Both the position numbers and the translations under genes were made by a program. A stretch of DNA of 9,911 nucleotides from an uncultured Actinomycetes bacterium (lineage in GTDB: Bacteria > Actinomycetota > Thermoleophilia > Miltoncostaeales > Miltoncostaeaceae). Positions 5,639 to 9,911 of the stretch are shown piece after piece (within the stretch, counting starts at the first letter, position 1; every line of letters begins with the position of its first letter). A model generated the notes under the pieces. That model saw only the letters and a program-made list of their open reading frames with translations. It was not told where the DNA came from and ran no database searches. The stretch is from the NCBI GenBank assembly GCA_903866425.1, contig CAIPNN010000194.1, positions 1 to 9,911 on the forward strand. Reading direction: 5' to 3'.

Positions 5639-7695
5639 AACGCGAGGCGCTCCTCCGGATACCGGGGGAGCGCCCCGTTGTAGGCCCGCGAGATGACCAT
5701 CTGCAGGTCGCCGAGGGCCCGCGTGCGGAATCCGGCTTCGCAGAACGCCAGGTAGAACTCCCACGTGCGGATGAACTCCTCGGTGAAGCCAAGGGCCCGC
5801 ACCTCGTCGCGATTGCCCATGAAGCGCTCGCGCCACAGGCGCAATGTGTCGGCGTAGTGAATGCCGATGTTCTCGATGCCCTCTACCTGCAGTTCGGTGT
5901 GCTTGCGCATGGCATCCACCATCGATGCCAGGGGCGGGCAGAAGGCGCCCGGGAAGATGTACTCGCGAATCCAGTCGGTGCCACGGCGGTAGCGCTCCAG
6001 ACGCTGGTCGGGAACCGTGATGGCCTGAATGCCGATGACCCCACCGGGAGCAAGTAACCGGTCGAGGTTCTCGAAGTAGGTGGGCAGTGAGTCGTACCCC
6101 ACCGCCTCGATCATCTCGATCGACACGATGCGGTCGTACTGCCCCTGCATCTGCCGGTAGTCCTGAATGACGATGTCGATGAGGTTGTCGAGCCCGGCGG
6201 CTGCGACACGCCGGCGGGCCTCCTCGGCCTGCTCCACCGACAGCGTGATGCCCGTCACACGGCATCCGCGTTCACGGGCCGCGTGCATGGCGAACCCGCC
6301 CCAGCCGCAGCCCACCTCGAGCACATGGTGGTCGGGCCCGATACGCAGCTTCTCGCACAGCCGGCGGTACTTGGCCTGCTGGGCATCCTCAAGCGGCTGC
6401 CCCTCGTGCTCGAAATACGCGCACGAGTAGGTCATCGATGGGTCGAGGAACGCCTGGTACAGATCGTTGCCCAGGTCGTAGTGGTACTGCACGTCCTTGC
6501 GCGCGCGCACCAGGTCGGCCGGGTTGGGCAGGCGGGGACGACGGCCGATGGCTGCCGGCACCAACGACTGCGGCGGGCGGCGGCGCACATCCTCTGCGGT
6601 GAGCGCGAGGATCTCGAGGAACGCGACCAGGTCGTCGCCATCGGCGCGCCAGTCACCCGCCTGGTACGCCTCGCCGAACCCCACACGTCCACGGCGCGCA
6701 ATGCGCCGGAAGAAATCCTTGCCCGTCACCGTGATGCGCGCGTGACGGGGTCCGCCGCTGCCCATGCGGTGCACGGTGCCGTCCGGCATGGTCACCTCGA
6801 TCGACCCACCCACCGGCCGCCGCAGGCCACGCAGCGCGAGCGCCTTCACTACTGGGGTGATGGGGCTGCGCTTGGCATCGGGAATCGGCCTCAGGCCACG
6901 CCCACCGGCGGCGAGTGCGTCGTGCTCGGCAACCGAGCCCTCAGATGGCACGAACTTCGGCTTCTTGTGAAACGGCACGCGCTTTCTCCAGAGCTTGAGA
7001 GCCTCGAGGTGAATAAGAGAAATGACCTGCTGCGACATGAGCGGGTAGCGCACGAGCGCCCGACCCAGCTCGCGGTCGGTAAAGGCATGGCGCGTGCCGG
7101 TGAGTTGCGCCCAGAACGGCCGCTCCTCACCTTGCATGACATCCATGCGGATGTCGAGCGTGTCATCAAGCGGCCCCATACGGAAGATGTATTCCTGGTC
7201 GAGCGGGAAGAACGGCGACACATGCATGCGCTTGTCGTGGCGAAATGCGTCCTCACCGTTGAGCGGCGTGATGCGCTCCGCGTCGGTGAGCAGGTACGGC
7301 AGGCGCTCGCCGAAGGTGTTGCTGACCTCCGCAAGGATGCAGCGCAGCGCGTCGTCGGGGCCGTACACGTAGAAGTACGTGACCGGGTTGAACACGTACC
7401 CGGCGGTGCGCAGATTGGTGAGCATGGTGATGCGCGTGCCCTCCACATCGACACCATGCTCCGCGAGATACGCGCGGACGTTCTCGCCAATGGGTCGCGT
7501 GGGATCGCCGATGTGGTCGCTGTCGCGCAAGCTCAGGATGCCGGCCTTGTTGTACGAAAACAGCCTCAGGCTGTGGTCGAGGTTGACGATCTCGTCCACA
7601 TCAATGGCGTACATGCACACGGGGTAGCGGAACACATGCTCGGCGGGCGTGCGTCGCGCATGCACAAGCGTGCCGGTGTAGATACCTGACCTCAC
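5635..7695 (-). CDS. DUF1365 / cyclopropane-fatty-acid-synthase-like methyltransferase fusion
   Basis: 686 residues, GTG start overlapping the upstream flavoenzyme stop (GTGA). Residues 1-245 are a DUF1365 domain (SGIYTGTLVHARRTP, YVFNPVTYFYVY, the SPFFPLDQEY region), a family of unknown function usually encoded next to such methyltransferases. From about 290 a complete Cfa-type protein follows: N-terminal region (FFRRIARRGRVGFGEAYQAGDW), YHYDLGNDLY (404-413), SAM motif VLEVGCGWGG (458-467), and the catalytic pocket. Compared with E. coli Cfa, C139, E239, I268 and Y317 are kept as C425, E530, I559 and Y614, but H266 is Q557. Cfa enzymes transfer a methyl from SAM to the double bond of membrane phospholipid acyl chains; related enzymes make methylated or methylene fatty acids. 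With Gln at a bicarbonate ligand the outcome may be a methyl- or methylene-branched chain rather than a cyclopropane. It acts at the inner face of the membrane. Confidence 0.92.
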   Translation of the reverse strand: MRSGIYTGTLVHARRTPAEHVFRYPVCMYAIDVDEIVNLDHSLRLFSYNKAGILSLRDSDHIGDPTRPIGENVRAYLAEHGVDVEGTRITMLTNLRTAGYVFNPVTYFYVYGPDDALRCILAEVSNTFGERLPYLLTDAERITPLNGEDAFRHDKRMHVSPFFPLDQEYIFRMGPLDDTLDIRMDVMQGEERPFWAQLTGTRHAFTDRELGRALVRYPLMSQQVISLIHLEALKLWRKRVPFHKKPKFVPSEGSVAEHDALAAGGRGLRPIPDAKRSPITPVVKALALRGLRRPVGGSIEVTMPDGTVHRMGSGGPRHARITVTGKDFFRRIARRGRVGFGEAYQAGDWRADGDDLVAFLEILALTAEDVRRRPPQSLVPAAIGRRPRLPNPADLVRARKDVQYHYDLGNDLYQAFLDPSMTYSCAYFEHEGQPLEDAQQAKYRRLCEKLRIGPDHHVLEVGCGWGGFAMHAARERGCRVTGITLSVEQAEEARRRVAAAGLDNLIDIVIQDYRQMQGQYDRIVSIEMIEAVGYDSLPTYFENLDRLLAPGGVIGIQAITVPDQRLERYRRGTDWIREYIFPGAFCPPLASMVDAMRKHTELQVEGIENIGIHYADTLRLWRERFMGNRDEVRALGFTEEFIRTWEFYLAFCEAGFRTRALGDLQMVISRAYNGALPRYPEERLAF

Positions 7696-8933
7696 CAGTC
7701 CACCCCGAGCCCCTTCGCAACGCCCACGGCGGCGCGCATGCCGTCCTCATGGAAGCCGTTGCCCATCCATGCCCCGCTGAACCAGGTGCGTCGCACTCCC
7801 TGAATCGACTCCATCTGGGCCTGCGCGGCGAGCGCCGCGAAGTCGTACACCGGATGCGCATAGCGCGTGCGCATCACCAGCCGCGCGGGATCCACCTCGT
7901 CGTCACGGTTGAGCGACACGCACCACTCGGTGCGCGACGCAAGGTTCTCGAGACGGTTGAGCGAGTACGTCATCGCCGGAGCGGCGTAAGCAGCGTGGCA
8001 GTCATCGACGTGATGGTTCCACGCCGCGCGTGCCCGGCGCCTTCGGGGGAGCAATGTCGCGTCGGCATGCAGACTCACCGCGCTCTCGGTTGTGCGGAAC
8101 GCCGACAGGATCCTGCGCTCGCCATCGCTGGCATCGGCCAGCATTGCGAGCGACTGATTGGCATGGGCCGCCATCACCACGTGGTCGAACCGGCGCACCT
8201 GACCGTCGTCGGTGCGCACATCAACGCCATCGGCGTCGCGTCGCACCTCGGTCACGCCCATGCCGGCATGCACGCGATCCCCGAGGGGACCGGTGATGGC
8301 GCGCACGTAGGTGTCGCTGCCACCGGTGATGGTGCGCCACGCGATGCGGTGGAAACCGAGGATGCCGTGATTGCGCCAGAACTCCACGGCGTACGACGCG
8401 GGAAACTCGCGGGCGTCGTCCAGCCCCGCCGACCAGATGGCCGAGGTGAGCGGCACGAGGTAGTGATCGATGAACGCCTGGGAGTAGCCCTCCGCGCGTG
8501 CGAACTCGTAAAGGCTCATGCCGGCGTACTGCGGCAGCAGTGCACGGTCGCCGGTGCGCTGAAACCGCACCGCATCCGGCACCATGCGCAGGAACTTGGG
8601 GCGAAGGAAGGCCGCGGGCTGCGTCCACAACCGCACGCCCGAGAACTCGAGGCCACACCGTCGACAGCTCACTGAGAAGCCCATGTGCGACGGCTGGGTG
8701 GCCACACCGAGTTCGCCAAGCATGCGCACCAGTAGCGGGTACGTCACGTCGTTGTGCACGATGAACCCGGAGTCGAGGGCCAGATGCTCGCCGTCCGGGC
8801 CGATGACGCGGGTGGTCTGGGTATGGCCGCCGATTCGCGCGTCGCGCTCAAACACCTCTACATCGTGGGCGCGCGACAGCAGCCAGGCCGCGCCCAGCCC
8901 GCCGATTCCGCTTCCGATGACCGCGATCCGCAC
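7692..8933 (-). CDS. FAD-dependent amine-oxidase-like oxidoreductase
   Basis: 413 residues, GTG start. The N-terminus is a classic dinucleotide fold, GSGIGGLGAAWLL (7-19), with the FAD-ribose acidic residue at E29. Further flavin-amine-oxidase signatures are RIGGHTQT (33-40), DSGFIVHN (54-61), and a C-terminal FAD segment WFSGAWMGNGFHEDGMRAAV (384-403). There is no signal peptide or membrane helix. The family includes amine oxidases, phytoene-type desaturases and protoporphyrinogen oxidases; this subgroup is typically found beside DUF1365 and Cfa-like genes. Overlap by four bases with the DUF1365-Cfa fusion strongly suggests that both proteins act on the same lipid substrate, for example oxidising or reducing the methylated acyl chain. 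The substrate is not shown by the sequence. A promoter candidate places the transcript start at or near the GTG itself. Confidence 0.9.
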   Translation of the reverse strand: MRIAVIGSGIGGLGAAWLLSRAHDVEVFERDARIGGHTQTTRVIGPDGEHLALDSGFIVHNDVTYPLLVRMLGELGVATQPSHMGFSVSCRRCGLEFSGVRLWTQPAAFLRPKFLRMVPDAVRFQRTGDRALLPQYAGMSLYEFARAEGYSQAFIDHYLVPLTSAIWSAGLDDAREFPASYAVEFWRNHGILGFHRIAWRTITGGSDTYVRAITGPLGDRVHAGMGVTEVRRDADGVDVRTDDGQVRRFDHVVMAAHANQSLAMLADASDGERRILSAFRTTESAVSLHADATLLPRRRRARAAWNHHVDDCHAAYAAPAMTYSLNRLENLASRTEWCVSLNRDDEVDPARLVMRTRYAHPVYDFAALAAQAQMESIQGVRRTWFSGAWMGNGFHEDGMRAAVGVAKGLGVDW

Positions 8934-8939
8934 AGCCCC

Positions 8940-8969
8940 ATCATGACGGCACCGAACCCCTCACGGCAA
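8940..8969 (-). promoter_or_regulatory. Candidate promoter of the flavoenzyme / Cfa operon
   Basis: On the minus strand TTGCCG (8969-8964), an 18-base spacer and CATGAT (8945-8940) resemble -35 and -10 boxes. The GTG start codon is only six bases beyond the -10 box, so the transcript would be leaderless. The only purine-rich sequence before the GTG (GGGG) is two bases away, too close for a normal ribosome binding site. Confidence 0.35.
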
Positions 8970-8983
8970 TGGACAGGCGCCGC

Positions 8984-8989
8984 TACCCT
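8984..8989 (+). promoter_or_regulatory. Candidate -10 box of the desaturase gene
   Basis: TACCCT (TANNNT type) ends eight bases before the ATG at 8998. An in-frame TGA overlaps its end (8989-8991), so no upstream start is available, and there is no Shine-Dalgarno sequence in the eight bases. A leaderless transcript is the simplest reading. No -35 box is evident. Confidence 0.4.
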
Positions 8990-8997
8990 GACGACCG

Positions 8998-9911
8998 ATG
9001 ACGACCATCGACCCATTGGAGCCCAATACCCCCCTCGTGGGCACCGTGCGCGACAAGCCGCTCACCTCGGCCCGCATCATCACGCTCATCGCCATCGTCG
9101 TCCCGCCACTCGCGCTGCTGTCGATCACCGGCCTGCTCTGGGGCGTCGCCGTGCGGCCGGTTGACCTCATCACCTTCGCGGTGCTCTACGTGGTGTGCGG
9201 CCTTGGCATCACCATCGGGTTTCACCGTCTGTTCTCGCACCGCGCCTTCAAGACCACCCGCACGCTCACTGCGGTGTGGGCAATTCTCGGGTCGATGACC
9301 CTGCAGGGGCCGGTGACCCAGTGGGTCACCGACCACCGCAAGCACCACGCGCTGTCCGACAAGGAGGGCGACCCGCACTCGCCGCACCACGGCTACGGCG
9401 GCGGCTGGAAGGGTGTGGTCAAGGGTCTCTGGCATGCCCAGGTGGGCTGGCTGCTCACCACCAAGGGGCTCGAGCGCGGCGAGCGCTATGGCAAGGACCT
9501 CTACGCCGACCCGCTCATCCGCTGGATCGACCGCCTGTACATGGTGTGGCTGGTGCTCTCGCTCGCCATCCCGTTCATGGTGGGTTACTGGGTGGGCGGC
9601 GGCAGCATCGCGCTGGGCTTTGAGTGCTTCATCTGGGCTGGCCTGCTGCGCGTGTTCGTGTTCGACCACCTGACGTGGTCGGTCAACTCCATCTGCCACA
9701 TGTTCGGCAAGCGCACCTTCAACACCGACGACGAGAGCCGCAACGTGTGGGTGCTCGCGGTGCCGGTGTTCGGCGAGGCATGGCACAACAACCACCACGC
9801 GTTTCCGGGGTCGGCCCGCCACGGACTCACGTGGAAGCAGGTGGATGTGTCGTGGATGCTCATCCGCGGCATGGAGCGCCTGGGCTGGGTGTGGGACGTC
9901 AAGGTGCCCAC
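8998..9911 (+). CDS. Membrane fatty-acid desaturase (acyl-CoA/acyl-lipid type), partial at right edge
   Basis: 304 codons are visible from ATG 8998 and the frame is still open at the window end. All three histidine boxes of the di-iron membrane desaturases are present: HRLFSH (76-81), HRKHH (113-117) and HNNHH (263-267). Two pairs of hydrophobic segments flank them (about 27-73 and 180-222). The region after the last box (AFPGSARHGLTWKQVD, then WDVKVP) is typical of delta-9 stearoyl-CoA-type desaturases, so only a short C-terminal tail is probably missing. It inserts a cis double bond in a saturated acyl chain using oxygen and reduced electron carrier. It is divergent from the flavoenzyme and Cfa-like genes, which need unsaturated chains as substrate, so it may feed them. 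The exact position of the double bond is not shown by the sequence. Confidence 0.93.
   Translation, partial: MTTIDPLEPNTPLVGTVRDKPLTSARIITLIAIVVPPLALLSITGLLWGVAVRPVDLITFAVLYVVCGLGITIGFHRLFSHRAFKTTRTLTAVWAILGSMTLQGPVTQWVTDHRKHHALSDKEGDPHSPHHGYGGGWKGVVKGLWHAQVGWLLTTKGLERGERYGKDLYADPLIRWIDRLYMVWLVLSLAIPFMVGYWVGGGSIALGFECFIWAGLLRVFVFDHLTWSVNSICHMFGKRTFNTDDESRNVWVLAVPVFGEAWHNNHHAFPGSARHGLTWKQVDVSWMLIRGMERLGWVWDVKVP

Noticed and set aside
6283..7689. Long open frame of 468 codons on the plus strand opposite the DUF1365-Cfa gene
   Set aside because: It is antisense to a gene with full domain support; composition (Arg/His/Val/Ala-rich, no recognisable motifs) is that of a high-GC shadow frame.
8983..9822. 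279-codon minus-strand frame opposite the desaturase
   Set aside because: The plus strand encodes all three histidine boxes of the desaturase in one open frame, so this is a shadow.

Overview
High-GC bacterial DNA with strong third-position G/C bias, frequent GTG starts, four-base GTGA gene overlaps, actinobacterial-type -10 boxes (TANNNT), start codons without Shine-Dalgarno sequences and an LppM-like lipoprotein. Together these suggest an actinomycete-like organism. Most Actinomycetota mature c-type cytochromes with ResB/ResC (System II), so a CcmE/CcmF (System I) locus points to a less common lineage such as Thermoleophilia or a neighbour. That placement is tentative. The window holds eight complete genes and one gene running off the right edge, with no RNA gene, insertion sequence or CRISPR array visible.

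Left part (1-1313): a secreted M23 metallopeptidase with a peptidoglycan-binding domain on the minus strand, with its own promoter and a leader rich in small repeats. Behind it is a less GC-rich intergenic stretch with a perfect inverted repeat.

Middle (1314-5050, minus): a compact four-gene operon reading ccmE - ccmF - short ccmI-like - LppM-like lipoprotein. CcmF keeps the WWD motif and all four expected histidines. CcmE carries CPSKF where the haem-binding histidine motif normally sits, so it belongs to the cysteine type and has lost the tyrosine as well. No ccmA, B, C, D, G or H gene is in the window.

Centre (5051-5638, plus): msrB, divergent from ccmE, probably starting at a TTG preceded by a good ribosome binding site.

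Right part (5635-9911): a fatty-acyl modification cluster. A flavin amine-oxidase-like gene overlaps a 686-residue DUF1365 / cyclopropane-fatty-acid-synthase-like fusion (both minus). Divergent from them by 64 bp is a membrane fatty-acid desaturase with all three histidine boxes. A plausible scheme is that the desaturase makes unsaturated acyl chains and the methyltransferase plus flavoenzyme then methylate and oxidise or reduce them. The methyltransferase has Gln where E. coli Cfa has a bicarbonate-binding His, so its product need not be a cyclopropane. MsrB next door fits a general membrane and oxidative-stress theme, but that link is inference.
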